Origin: Cryomorphaceae bacterium
Lineage (GTDB): Bacteria; Bacteroidota; Bacteroidia; Flavobacteriales_D; Sanyastnellaceae
Direction of reading: 5' to 3'
DNA length: 35,880 nucleotides
Assembly (NCBI GenBank): GCA_016124575.1
Contig: WGNM01000009.1
Coordinates: 1-35,880 of the forward strand
Part shown: positions 8,226 through 16,558 of the stretch, piece by piece
Numbering within the stretch: position 1 is the first letter of the stretch
Layout of the letters: each line of letters opens with the position of its first letter
Position numbers and translations under genes: made by a program
Notes under the pieces: model-generated
What the model was told of the DNA's origin: nothing
Seen by the model: only the letters and a program-made list of their open reading frames with translations
Databases searched by the model: none

Positions 8226-9415
8226 TTCCAATTGATATTTGCAGGGTTAGTCACTTTTTTTCTTTGGCGAACAAATGCTTGATCGAGGTCATCGATGAGG
8301 TCGTCGCCGTTTTCGATGCCACACGACAATCGAATTAATCCATCAACTACGCCGGCTGCTTCGCGGACATCACGCGGCGTGCTTTTGTGCGTCATGGTCG
8401 CCGGATGACAGAGCAAACTCTTCACCCCGCCAAGACTTTCTGCTAGTTTGAACAGCTTTGTTGAAGTCACAAAATCGGTAGCATCATCGGTATTTCCATT
8501 TCTGATGACAAACGATACCACGCCCCCAAAGTACGCCTGTTGTTTTGCAGCAATGGCGTGGTTAGGATGGCTGGAAAGTCCGGGAAAGTGCACCCGTTCA
8601 ACCTCTTCCCTGCCTTCCAACCATTGTGCAACAGCAAGGGCATTTTCGCTTTGACGCTGCAACCTAAGCTCGAGTGTTTCTATGCCGCGAATGGTCAACC
8701 AGCAATCAAACGGTCCAAGCACAGCACCCGTTGCATTTTGGATGTATTTGATGCGCGCTGCTACTTCTGGGTCTTTGGCTATTACCGCCCCTGCGATGAC
8801 ATCTGAATGTCCGGCCAGGTACTTCGTCGCACTGTGAATCACAATATCAGCACCCAAAGCAATGGGCTGCTGACCAATCGGCGAGGCAAAGGTATTGTCG
8901 ACCACCAACAGCGCATCGTGAGCGTGAGCAATATCGGCCAAAAGTGCAATGTCACTGATCTTCAGCGTCGGATTGGTAGGCGTTTCCAGCCAAATAAACT
9001 TCGTTCGCTCAGTGATTGCCTCCGCTACCTTTTCAGGTTTCGACGTATCCACGAACGTGATTTTAACGCCGAATTTTTCGTACACCCCAGCATAAAGTCG
9101 GAATGTACCGCCGTAGATGTCGTCAACAGCCACCACTTCATCACCCGATGAAAGCAGTTTCACTACCGCATCTACTGCCGCTAATCCGCTCGAAAACGCG
9201 AAGCCTCCTGCTCCACCCTCCAGCTGAGCAAGCAAGTCTTCAAGCACCTTACGGGTTGGATTGTTGGATCGCGAATAGTCGAACCCTTTGTTTACGCCAG
9301 GGGCATCTTGGACAAAAGTTGACGTTTGATGAATAGGAACACTGATGGAACCTGTAGCCGCATCAACAGGAACGGCATGGATTAATAAAGTACTGTTTTT
9401 CATGGTGTTACGCAT
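8222..9415 (-). CDS. Cystathionine gamma-synthase / trans-sulfuration PLP enzyme
   Basis: This 397-residue member of the Cys/Met metabolism PLP-dependent family makes or uses cystathionine or a homocysteine precursor. Visible family features are YSRSNNPTR near the start, the phosphate-binding FSSGLAA, the Asp of VVDNTFASP, and the PLP lysine in SATKYLAGHSD (about residue 197). Sequence alone does not separate gamma-synthase, O-acylhomoserine sulfhydrylase and gamma-lyase. The SAM-I riboswitch and the coupled homoserine dehydrogenase argue for methionine synthesis. It is the first gene of a two-gene minus-strand operon. ATGs at 9415 and 9403 are both possible starts. Confidence 0.9.
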   Translation of the reverse strand: MRNTMKNSTLLIHAVPVDAATGSISVPIHQTSTFVQDAPGVNKGFDYSRSNNPTRKVLEDLLAQLEGGAGGFAFSSGLAAVDAVVKLLSSGDEVVAVDDIYGGTFRLYAGVYEKFGVKITFVDTSKPEKVAEAITERTKFIWLETPTNPTLKISDIALLADIAHAHDALLVVDNTFASPIGQQPIALGADIVIHSATKYLAGHSDVIAGAVIAKDPEVAARIKYIQNATGAVLGPFDCWLTIRGIETLELRLQRQSENALAVAQWLEGREEVERVHFPGLSSHPNHAIAAKQQAYFGGVVSFVIRNGNTDDATDFVTSTKLFKLAESLGGVKSLLCHPATMTHKSTPRDVREAAGVVDGLIRLSCGIENGDDLIDDLDQAFVRQRKKVTNPANINWK

Positions 9416-9474
9416 GTTTTAAAAATTAAACATTCGCACCACTCAACGAGAATCCACTTCCGGAAACAGACTTC

Positions 9475-9513
9475 TTGAAAAAAGAAATCCCTTCCGGATA
9501 AGCCGAAAGGGAT
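9475..9513 (-). terminator. Riboswitch-controlled intrinsic terminator (expression platform)
   Basis: On the minus strand, ATCCCTT plus CGG pairs with CCG plus AAGGGAT (10 pairs, one mismatch; 9487-9513) around a 5-base loop. It is followed by TTTCTTTTTT. It lies between the SAM aptamer and the first gene, where SAM-I switches place their terminator. Confidence 0.85.
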
Positions 9514-9547
9514 GTATATCTCGAGAATTATATATCTACCTTACGCG

Positions 9548-9647
9548 CTTATCTTCCCTCTTGCGAGGTAGGAGTTGGCACCTTAATCGTTTCCGACCAG
9601 GTTGCCAAGGTTTCACAGGGCCTAATCCCTCCACCTTTCGTGATAAG
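9548..9647 (-). ncRNA. SAM-I (S-box) riboswitch
   Basis: The minus strand begins CTTATCACGAAAGGTGGAGG and continues with the highly conserved GATTAGGCCCTGTGAAACC and TTGGCAACC segments. It closes with GAAGATAAG, so that the ends pair as a 6-bp P1 (CTTATC/GATAAG). These are the hallmark conserved positions of the SAM-I aptamer. High S-adenosylmethionine should favour the downstream terminator and shut off the trans-sulfuration / homoserine dehydrogenase operon. The identification is from primary-sequence motifs, not a covariance search. Confidence 0.95.
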
Positions 9648-9670
9648 TGTTGCATTAAAAAGAACTGCCG

Positions 9671-9703
9671 CAAAGGTATTTCAAAAAGCAACATGAAATC
9701 CAA
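9671..9703 (-). promoter_or_regulatory. Promoter of the SAM-riboswitch operon
   Basis: The minus strand has TACCTTTG (9671-9678), a perfect TAnnTTTG, preceded 22 bp upstream by TTG (9701-9703). Transcription would start near 9660-9665, just before the aptamer at 9647. Confidence 0.6.
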
Positions 9704-9950
9704 GTCTTTTTGAAAATAAATTTTATTTCATTGATATACAGATATTTAGATCGAATAACATTTTGTTAAATCATCTCATTTTTACTCCATAAGTGCGAAA
9801 GCTGTCGCCTCGGTGTTGCAAAAAACAGCCGACCATTCGGTTATGGATGAGTCTGGATTATAGCAACAGTTTTAGTCTTCGTTTTTTCTCCACAAAAACA
9901 GCAGAAAATGCGCATCTACAAAGTTTTCATCAACACTCACAAAGTGCCTA

Positions 9951-9981
9951 TTGACAAGTTTTTCCAGAGAGCTTACCTTTG
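9951..9981 (+). promoter_or_regulatory. Strong consensus promoter without a recognisable gene
   Basis: TTGACA at 9951 and TACCTTTG at 9974-9981 are separated by 20 bp from the end of TTG, an almost ideal Bacteroidota housekeeping promoter. It points into 9982-10216, which holds no convincing coding sequence and no tRNA or rRNA I recognise. The stretch 9704-9950 otherwise shows nothing I can name. Confidence 0.55.
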
Positions 9982-10003
9982 CAGTGCACGGTGTTGACGG
10001 CGC

Positions 10004-10025
10004 GGGGGAGGGAGGGCCCGCAGGG
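10004..10025 (+). other. G-rich tract with G-quadruplex potential at the start of the orphan transcript
   Basis: Four G-runs of 5, 3, 3 and 3 bases, separated by A, A and CCCGCA, lie about 20 bp after the expected start site of the promoter at 9951. The surroundings are AT-rich, so this island stands out. A G-quadruplex or a GC-rich hairpin with the CCCGC/GCGGG-like segments are alternatives. I could not recognise it as a known ncRNA. Confidence 0.4.
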
Positions 10026-10216
10026 CGCAAACCATTGAATTTCAGGGACTTAAAAATAGCTCCCAATCTCTGTCAAAAACATGGACTTAACGCACAGGAA
10101 AAAACATCAAATTTTCCTGAAAAAAGAGATCGACAATGGCAATCGCCTGAATGCACACAATCAATACCAATGACTATAATTTTTGAAATGTAAACCCAAG
10201 GAGCGAAGTCCAAAAC

Positions 10217-12535
10217 TCATTTCTGACTTCTGTTGTACCGCTGCATTTCATTCTCTTCGCTGCCGCCTTGGCGTTGTTTGAAAAGTTCGAAACGTGTTGG
10301 TTGTTGCACTGGTGGCCAGTTGTTGTTGCTCATATCGACATCGGCGATCTCCATATATGGGTCTAGTGCGATGCTTTCGACTTCTTTTTCGGTGATGAAG
10401 ACTTTGGTGATCGTCTTTTCAGACATTCTCCAAACTTCTACAGGTATCTTCCTGATTTCCTCTGTGCCATCCACATAAGTGAATTTAAAAATCAATGGCA
10501 TCACCAATCCGCCGAGATTCTCAACCGTAACCTCGTAAAACTGCTTGCTGCTCTCTATTAATCTGCGCTCTTCGTCGGTGAGTTCGCCCATGTAACGCTC
10601 GAATTCTTGGGTATCAAGGGAGAGTACTTCATACTTGTTGCGGGTTGTATAAAAATCGTTCAAGCTTGGGTCAGCTTCCAACATGGTTTGTACGATATAT
10701 TGCTTGTCTCTTTCGAGGGAGATATCGGCTGGTTTGGCTTCATCCTGCGCTTTATTAAATGCCATTTCCTCCTGTGGATTCTTGGTGTCCATTTGGAACC
10801 AACGCACCTTTTTCAAGCCCATATCTACGTGGTCGTTGCTGTAAAACCATCCCCACCAAAACCAATCGAGATCAACAGCGCTGGCGTCTTCCATCGTCCT
10901 GAAGAAATCAGCAGGAGTTGGATGCTTGAAAGCCCAACGGCGTGCATATTCTTTGAATGCATGATCAAACAATTCACGTCCCATAACCGTTTCACGCAGA
11001 ATGTTCAACGCTGTTGCTGGCTTGCCATACGCGTTGTTTCCAAATTGGTATATCGACTCTGAATTGGTCATTATTGGAGAGATCTTCGATTTGTCTCCAC
11101 CCATGTACTCAGTAATATTGCGCGCAGGACCTCTCCGGGTTGGGTAGTTTCTATCAAACTCTTTTTCAGTGAGGTACTGACAAAACGTATTCAATCCTTC
11201 ATCCATCCATGTCCACTGACGTTCGTCAGAATTGATGATCATCGGGAAGAAATTATGTCCCACTTCGTGGATGATAACACTGATCATTCCTGTACGTGTC
11301 CGCTCAGAATACGTCCCATCTGGTTCCGGTCGTCCACCGTTGAAACAAATCATCGGGTACTCCATCCCTATCCACTTCGAATGCACAGAAATGGCTACTG
11401 GGTAGCTGTAATCGATGGTGAATTTTGAATAGGTCTTCAGCGTTTGTGCAACCGCTTTGGTGCTGTATTGCTCCCAAAGTGGATTTCCTTCTTTCGGGTA
11501 AAACGACATCGCAAGCGGACGGTTTTTACCGACCTCAACGCCCATGGCATCCCAAATGAATTTGCGGCTTGATGCGAAGGCAAAGTCGCGGACATTCTCT
11601 GCTTTAAAGACCCAGGTTTTACGACCTTTCTGTCTGTTTTTCTCTTTTTCTCTTGCCTCTTCTTCTGTTACGATGATAACGGGCTGATCAGCATTCTTTG
11701 CTTGGTCGAAGCGTTTCTTTTCAGTAGCTGTGAGGACATCATTTGGGTTTTGAAGGACACCAGTTGATGCTACAATATGATCAGAAGGAACAGTGATCGA
11801 GACATTGTAATCGCCGAAGTTGAGCGTAAATTCACCTCGTCCTAAAAATTGCTTGTGTTGCCATCCCTCATTGTCGCAATACACCACCATGCGCGGGTAG
11901 AATTGAGCAATTGTATAGAGGTAGTTGCCATCTTCTTCGAAAAACTCATAGCCTGAACGTCCACCCACTTTCATGCGGTCGTTGACATTGTACCACCACT
12001 TGATAGAGAAGGTCGTTTTCGCTCCAGGCTTCAGCGCTGCGGGAAGATCGATGCGCATCATGGTTTTGTTAACCGTATACTTCAAATCTTTGCCACTGCC
12101 ATCCTTTACCTCTTCCAACTTGAAACCTCCGTCGAACCATGGCTCCATCCCAAGCACCGACCCGAAGTCCATGCGCGAATCCATTGTGCTCTGTTCAATC
12201 AAGTAAGAGTCAGAATCCAATGCCCTAACGTTCTGATCCAACTGCAACCAAAGGTATTGAAGAGCATCGGGAGAATTGTTCGTATAGGTTATCGTTTCAT
12301 AGCCTCTCACCCGCTGCAGATCATCATCCAACTCAATCTTCATCACATAGTCAGCCTTCTGCTGCCAGTATTCATGTCCGGGTGCCCCCGAAGCTGTGCG
12401 ATACGTATTTGGAGTCGGCAATTGAGTGCCCAATTGCTTGAATTTGCTGTGATCACCATCTACCTGGCTCCATCCGGCAACAGCCGTAAATATTGAAATA
12501 GCAGTTAAAAACTTCTTCATCATTTCTCGAAACAT
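10217..12535 (-). CDS. M1-family zinc metallopeptidase (aminopeptidase-like), secreted
   Basis: This protein is up to 772 residues. The zinc site is HEVGH (about residue 420) followed 18 residues later by the second ligand Glu in WMDEGLNTF, i.e. HExxH-x18-E. A GMEYPMICF segment upstream corresponds to the GxMEN substrate-binding region of M1 aminopeptidases, here altered as in many Bacteroidota homologues. An N-terminal beta-rich domain precedes it. A hydrophobic signal peptide (MMKKFLTAISIFTAVAGWSQ) indicates export, so ATGs at 12523 or 12520 are as likely as 12535. It probably trims peptides in the periplasm or at the surface; specificity is unknown. It is divergent from the GNAT operon, and the 127-bp gap holds both promoters. 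Confidence 0.92.
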   Translation of the reverse strand: MFREMMKKFLTAISIFTAVAGWSQVDGDHSKFKQLGTQLPTPNTYRTASGAPGHEYWQQKADYVMKIELDDDLQRVRGYETITYTNNSPDALQYLWLQLDQNVRALDSDSYLIEQSTMDSRMDFGSVLGMEPWFDGGFKLEEVKDGSGKDLKYTVNKTMMRIDLPAALKPGAKTTFSIKWWYNVNDRMKVGGRSGYEFFEEDGNYLYTIAQFYPRMVVYCDNEGWQHKQFLGRGEFTLNFGDYNVSITVPSDHIVASTGVLQNPNDVLTATEKKRFDQAKNADQPVIIVTEEEAREKEKNRQKGRKTWVFKAENVRDFAFASSRKFIWDAMGVEVGKNRPLAMSFYPKEGNPLWEQYSTKAVAQTLKTYSKFTIDYSYPVAISVHSKWIGMEYPMICFNGGRPEPDGTYSERTRTGMISVIIHEVGHNFFPMIINSDERQWTWMDEGLNTFCQYLTEKEFDRNYPTRRGPARNITEYMGGDKSKISPIMTNSESIYQFGNNAYGKPATALNILRETVMGRELFDHAFKEYARRWAFKHPTPADFFRTMEDASAVDLDWFWWGWFYSNDHVDMGLKKVRWFQMDTKNPQEEMAFNKAQDEAKPADISLERDKQYIVQTMLEADPSLNDFYTTRNKYEVLSLDTQEFERYMGELTDEERRLIESSKQFYEVTVENLGGLVMPLIFKFTYVDGTEEIRKIPVEVWRMSEKTITKVFITEKEVESIALDPYMEIADVDMSNNNWPPVQQPTRFELFKQRQGGSEENEMQRYNRSQK

Positions 12536-12661
12536 TGTGTGTGCTAATATAAGACTTCGAAATCGTTGAAAACAAAAAGAGATTACAGATGGAAAATGTA
12601 GCCTATGAAAGGCAATAAACGGTTGCTATTTTTCTTAGCAAAGCTTACCGATTCGATCTAA

Positions 12662-12682
12662 AATGCAAAATAAATTTGCATT
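12662..12682. promoter_or_regulatory. 8-bp perfect inverted repeat, operator-like, before the GNAT-racemase operon
   Basis: AATGCAAA (12662-12669) and TTTGCATT (12675-12682) form a perfect inverted repeat with a 5-bp spacer. The right arm contains the TTTG (12675-12678) that would serve as the -33 box of a promoter whose -7 is TTATTTTG (12697-12704, one mismatch). A repressor bound here would block it. The binding protein is unknown. Confidence 0.4.
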
Positions 12683-12725
12683 ATTCAGCAAAAAGGTTAT
12701 TTTGTCCTTCACCAATCTTTATAAA

Positions 12726-13175
12726 ATGACAGAAACAGCCATTTACAACACCACAAATCGACCCAGTCAGCTATCGAAGAAACAGCTTATCGATTTTCTA
12801 TACGAACACCTGCAGGAGTACGGTGACCCCAGGGCAGACATAGAGAAAGCGGTCAATTATGCTTTGAAAGAAGTCCCTTCGTTTGGTGGATTCATCGTCG
12901 TTTCTCGCCAAGACAAACAGTTGACTGGCGCTGTTGTGGTGAATCAAACGGGTATGGTAGATTATATACCAGAAAACATTTTGGTTTACATCGCTACCCA
13001 CAAAGCCCATCGTGGAAAAGGTATAGGAAAGGTGTTGATGCGCAAAACCATTGAAATGGCGAAAGGCGCAATCGCTTTGCATGTAGAACCCGACAATCCC
13101 GCTCGCCGACTGTATGAAAAAATGGGATTTGGCAGTAAATACATCGAAATGCGATACAAGAAAGAGGAGAACTGA
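12726..13175 (+). CDS. GNAT-family N-acetyltransferase
   Basis: This is a 149-residue GNAT acetyltransferase. The acetyl-CoA motif A is HKAHRGKGIGKVLM (about residues 92-105), and the C-terminal PDNPARRLYEKMGF is the typical motif B. The substrate is not evident. I chose the ATG at 12726 because an earlier in-frame ATG at 12663 would place the predicted promoter and inverted repeat inside the gene and add an unusual 21-residue leader. The stop codon overlaps the ATG of the next gene by one base (TGATG), so the two products are probably made together. A D-amino acid or related product of the racemase is a possible acetyl acceptor, but that is inference. Confidence 0.85.
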   Translation: MTETAIYNTTNRPSQLSKKQLIDFLYEHLQEYGDPRADIEKAVNYALKEVPSFGGFIVVSRQDKQLTGAVVVNQTGMVDYIPENILVYIATHKAHRGKGIGKVLMRKTIEMAKGAIALHVEPDNPARRLYEKMGFGSKYIEMRYKKEEN

Positions 13176-14248
13176 TGGCTTTTATAACTCTTGACGTCAA
13201 AAAACTGAAGTCGAATTTTGATTTTTTAGACAAGCACTTTCTCAGCAAATCAATTGAATGGTCGGTCGTATCGAAAATACTTAGCGGAAACAAAGAATAC
13301 CTTACTGAACTCTTAAAATTCGACATCCGGCAGATTTGCGACTCCCGCGTGTCGAACCTGAAGATGATCAAATCCATCAATCCGAAGATTGAGACCATCT
13401 ACATTAAGCCTCCTGCCAAACGATCAATTGCTAGTATTGTTCAATATGCCGACATCAGCATGAACACAGAGATTGAGACCATCAAAATGCTCTCAGCAGA
13501 AGCGAAAAAGCAAGACAAAATCCACCAAGTCATCATCATGATCGAATTGGGTGAGCTGCGAGAAGGGGTCATGGGCGACGATTTTATGTCGTTCTACGAA
13601 CGCGTTTTCCAACTTGAAAACATCAAGGTTGTGGGGGTTGGTGCGAATTTATCTTGTCTGTACGGTGTTTTACCTAATCACGACAAACTCATTCAACTCA
13701 GTTTGTACGAGCAACTCATTGAGGCTAAATTCAATCGCCAGATTCCTTATGTGTCAGGGGGGACATCGGTTACCATTCCATTGATGTTTCAAAACTTGCT
13801 CCCAAAAGGAGTGAACCATTTTCGAGTTGGTGAAACCTTGTTTCTCGGGACAGATGTTTACAACGACACAAAGCTTGAGGACATGCACAACAACGTCTTC
13901 AAGCTTTATTCAGAAATCATTGAATTGATAGAAAAACCTTCAATACCACGAGGCGAATTGGGAACGAATTTGGAAGGCGATAGTTTTAATTTTGATCAGA
14001 CGAATGGTTCCGATTTGTCTTACCGTGCTTTGATAGATATCGGCCTATTGGATGTGGAAATCTCTCATCTCCACTTTGTGGATCCTGATTTAACAATGGC
14101 TGGGGCCAGTTCAGACATGATCGTGGTCGACCTCAAAGAGAACGATAAAAAATACAAAGTTGGCGACCTCCTGGAGTTTGATCTCGATTACATGGGACTG
14201 CTGCGGATCATGAATTCAAAGTACATTGAGAAGAAAGTGAAGGACTAG
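13175..14248 (+). CDS. Alanine/ornithine racemase family PLP enzyme
   Basis: This 357-residue fold-III PLP protein belongs to the Ala-racemase N-terminal family that includes ornithine and other amino acid racemases. The PLP lysine is Lys34 in WSVVSKILSGN. Downstream are IELGELREG (substrate and PLP contacts) and VSGGTSVTIP with FRVGETLFLG near the phosphate site. It starts with ATG after a good Shine-Dalgarno (AGAGGAG), unusual for this window, and overlaps the GNAT stop by one base. The racemised amino acid cannot be read from the sequence; a role in D-amino acid supply or catabolism with the GNAT partner is inference. Confidence 0.85.
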   Translation: MAFITLDVKKLKSNFDFLDKHFLSKSIEWSVVSKILSGNKEYLTELLKFDIRQICDSRVSNLKMIKSINPKIETIYIKPPAKRSIASIVQYADISMNTEIETIKMLSAEAKKQDKIHQVIIMIELGELREGVMGDDFMSFYERVFQLENIKVVGVGANLSCLYGVLPNHDKLIQLSLYEQLIEAKFNRQIPYVSGGTSVTIPLMFQNLLPKGVNHFRVGETLFLGTDVYNDTKLEDMHNNVFKLYSEIIELIEKPSIPRGELGTNLEGDSFNFDQTNGSDLSYRALIDIGLLDVEISHLHFVDPDLTMAGASSDMIVVDLKENDKKYKVGDLLEFDLDYMGLLRIMNSKYIEKKVKD

Positions 14249-14276
14249 CAACGATGATGAATAGACTGGATTCGAC

Positions 14277-14310
14277 AAAAAAAAAGGCAATCTTTCCAGA
14301 TTGCCTTTTA
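14277..14310. terminator. Bidirectional intrinsic terminator
   Basis: A perfect 12-bp stem (14282-14293 with 14298-14309), loop TTCC, is flanked by A-rich sequence on the left and T-rich sequence on the right. It therefore works for the racemase gene on plus and the T9SS cargo gene on minus, which converge here. Confidence 0.9.
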
Positions 14311-14339
14311 TATGCTCTATTTCGGGAACGCATCTGAAA

Positions 14340-16424
14340 CTATTCCTTGATAATCTTTTTACTTGCCAATAGTCCGTCGAAGTCGATGTTCAACATATAC
14401 ACGCCACTTGCCAATTTCGAAAGATCCAACTGTACAGTTGTTTGGCCATTCATGCGTTGTTTTTGATTCGATAAAACCAATTGCCCTGAGATATCTGTTA
14501 CGGTAATCGAAATATCTTGTGCCTTTGTTAAGTCGAAATTGATTGTTAAAACTTCGTCTACAGGGTTTGGGTAGATGTTGAAAGCTGCCTCTAGTTCAGA
14601 AACATTTTCGCATATCTCCACTGTTACAAAAGTGTTAGTTTCGAATTCCCATCCGAATTCATCGGTAAAAGCATAGGTAATTTGAACGGGACCTACACCA
14701 GCGTCGGCAGGGAAGAATTGACCTCCTATAACTCCAAAACCTGAAAAAACACCTCCTGAAGGAGTGCCTAACATGTTGTATGCGTTGGCGTCTTGTATGC
14801 AATAAGGATCGCTACTTAAACCAACAATACCCAACAATACTTCTGGATGCACGGTAACTGTAACTTCTCCGTTTGCTGAGCAATTGAACTCATTTGTTAC
14901 CTCAACAGCATAAACTGTATCTTCTTCTGGACTCACTGAATGCTCTGCTCCTGCTCCAACGCCTTGATCCCACAAATAGGTAGCACCACCTGAAGCGGAA
15001 ATGGTTGTCGATTCACCAAAACAAATCACCACGTCATCGCTCACCGTTGCTATTGGAGTCGGATTCACTGCTATCGTCACGGTATCCTGCGATGAGCAGC
15101 CAAAATCACTGCTCACTGTAACGAAGTAATCTGTTGTTTCTTCTGGGGCAACAGTTTGTGCTTGATCTTCATTGAAAAAGCCTGTCCATTGGTAATTGGC
15201 ACCGCCGCTTGCTGTGATCTCCGTGCTTTCACCAAAACAAATTGTCTGATCTGGTCCAGCATCGGCTATCGGAACTTCATATACCACAATCAATACCTCA
15301 TCGCTGCTTGCACATCCGTTCTCTCCTGTAGCTGTCAAATTGAATGTTGCAGAAGCATCAAGATCAAACATTTGAATAAGTGATTCACCGGGGAATTCGA
15401 GCCACTCTACAGTGCCTTCGCCAGAACCAGAAATGGTGACCGATTCTCCAGCACATATTTCAACATCCGCGCCAGCGTCAACAAGCGGAAGTGGCAAAAC
15501 CTCTACCAATACTGCTGCTTCGGTAGTGCAGTTGAACTCGTTTGTAAGCGCCACTGAGTAATCAATTGTGAACTCAGGATCGACTACCACAGATGAAGTG
15601 GTGCCGAGTCCATTGCTCCATAAAAAATCTCCAGTACCTAAAGCTTCGAGGGTTATTGGAAATGCGTCAGCACAAAGTGAAACATCATCAGACACTGTGA
15701 GTTCAGGAGATGGATTTACTTCAATATCAAAAGAAGTAGTCGATGTGCCGACAATATTGGTAACTGTTAGAGTTACCGTTTTCGTTCCTGGTGTGGAATA
15801 GCTAACATTTTTATCCCCTCCTGTGTTGGATGTCGCTGGTGAAGCGCCTGCTCCAAAATTCCACGAATAGGTGAGCCCTGTTCCAGTTGTGAGATCTTCA
15901 ATCACCAAATTCTCGTCTTCACAAACGAGAACGGAACTTGGGTTGGCGCTAGCTTGTGGTGCGACAATTTCTACATAGTCGAAATTTACAGATGCATTGA
16001 TGCACGGATCGCTGACACCGCTGCAACCAACACCACCCGGACAAGAATCGGTGATTACAACGCGAAAGCGAATAAACCCACCAACAGGATCTATGGAAGA
16101 ATTCCACTCGTTTGCTGTTATTACATCTGTATCGGTGACCCATGAACAGCCATTCCCTGAATTGCTCTTATTGAATAGGTCAACCCATGTTCCGTTTTGC
16201 AAAACGTCTACGTTGAGCGATCCTGAATTGCTACTGCCCCACGGACCGCAATAAATCCACTGAGCAGTCATGGTAATACTCGAAGTTAGGTATGGTGCAT
16301 TGTCGAATTGCCATTCTCTGTAGGTGTAGGCTTGACAAACTTGTCCTGATGTGGCGGTGTAATTCTGCCCAATCATGGAAGTAGATATCCACAACAAAAG
16401 GAGAGTAAGAATAAAGTTGCGCAT
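14340..16424 (-). CDS. T9SS cargo protein with PKD and Ig-like repeats
   Basis: This is a 694-residue exported protein. The signal peptide is MRNFILTLLLLWISTSMIGQ; I chose this ATG (16424) because the 22 residues in front in the longer frame do not look like protein. An N-terminal cysteine-containing beta-sandwich-like region (about 20-150) resembles domains that bind ligands on secreted proteins. A PKD domain (YSWNFGAGASPATS, TPGTKTVTLTVTN) follows. Several roughly 80-residue Ig-like repeats of the type DAGxDxxICxGExxxIxAxG come next. The C-terminal 75 residues form a type A T9SS sorting domain (FNIYPNPVDE, LDLSKLASGVYML, KKIIKE), so it is probably anchored at the cell surface. Binding partner unknown. 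Confidence 0.9.
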   Translation of the reverse strand: MRNFILTLLLLWISTSMIGQNYTATSGQVCQAYTYREWQFDNAPYLTSSITMTAQWIYCGPWGSSNSGSLNVDVLQNGTWVDLFNKSNSGNGCSWVTDTDVITANEWNSSIDPVGGFIRFRVVITDSCPGGVGCSGVSDPCINASVNFDYVEIVAPQASANPSSVLVCEDENLVIEDLTTGTGLTYSWNFGAGASPATSNTGGDKNVSYSTPGTKTVTLTVTNIVGTSTTSFDIEVNPSPELTVSDDVSLCADAFPITLEALGTGDFLWSNGLGTTSSVVVDPEFTIDYSVALTNEFNCTTEAAVLVEVLPLPLVDAGADVEICAGESVTISGSGEGTVEWLEFPGESLIQMFDLDASATFNLTATGENGCASSDEVLIVVYEVPIADAGPDQTICFGESTEITASGGANYQWTGFFNEDQAQTVAPEETTDYFVTVSSDFGCSSQDTVTIAVNPTPIATVSDDVVICFGESTTISASGGATYLWDQGVGAGAEHSVSPEEDTVYAVEVTNEFNCSANGEVTVTVHPEVLLGIVGLSSDPYCIQDANAYNMLGTPSGGVFSGFGVIGGQFFPADAGVGPVQITYAFTDEFGWEFETNTFVTVEICENVSELEAAFNIYPNPVDEVLTINFDLTKAQDISITVTDISGQLVLSNQKQRMNGQTTVQLDLSKLASGVYMLNIDFDGLLASKKIIKE

Positions 16425-16558
16425 AATAAATCTTGGTTGTAGGTGACTAAATCGTATGCAAAAATCGACTTTTTTTTCGGTTAAGAACAAATTGTTAGTT
16501 AGGCATATCTTAACGGCAGCGCCACATTTCTGATTATTACAATCGGTATATTTCGCTC

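Noticed and set aside
9951-10193. 80-codon plus-strand frame starting at TTG
   Set aside because: Its TTG is the -33 box of the promoter and the predicted transcript starts inside it; the amino-acid composition (Gly/Pro/Arg-rich, then Lys-rich) resembles no protein family.
14340-16424. PKD/Ig-like protein as a defence or toxin protein
   Set aside because: Only adhesion-type domains and a T9SS sorting domain are visible; no nuclease, toxin or immunity motif is present.
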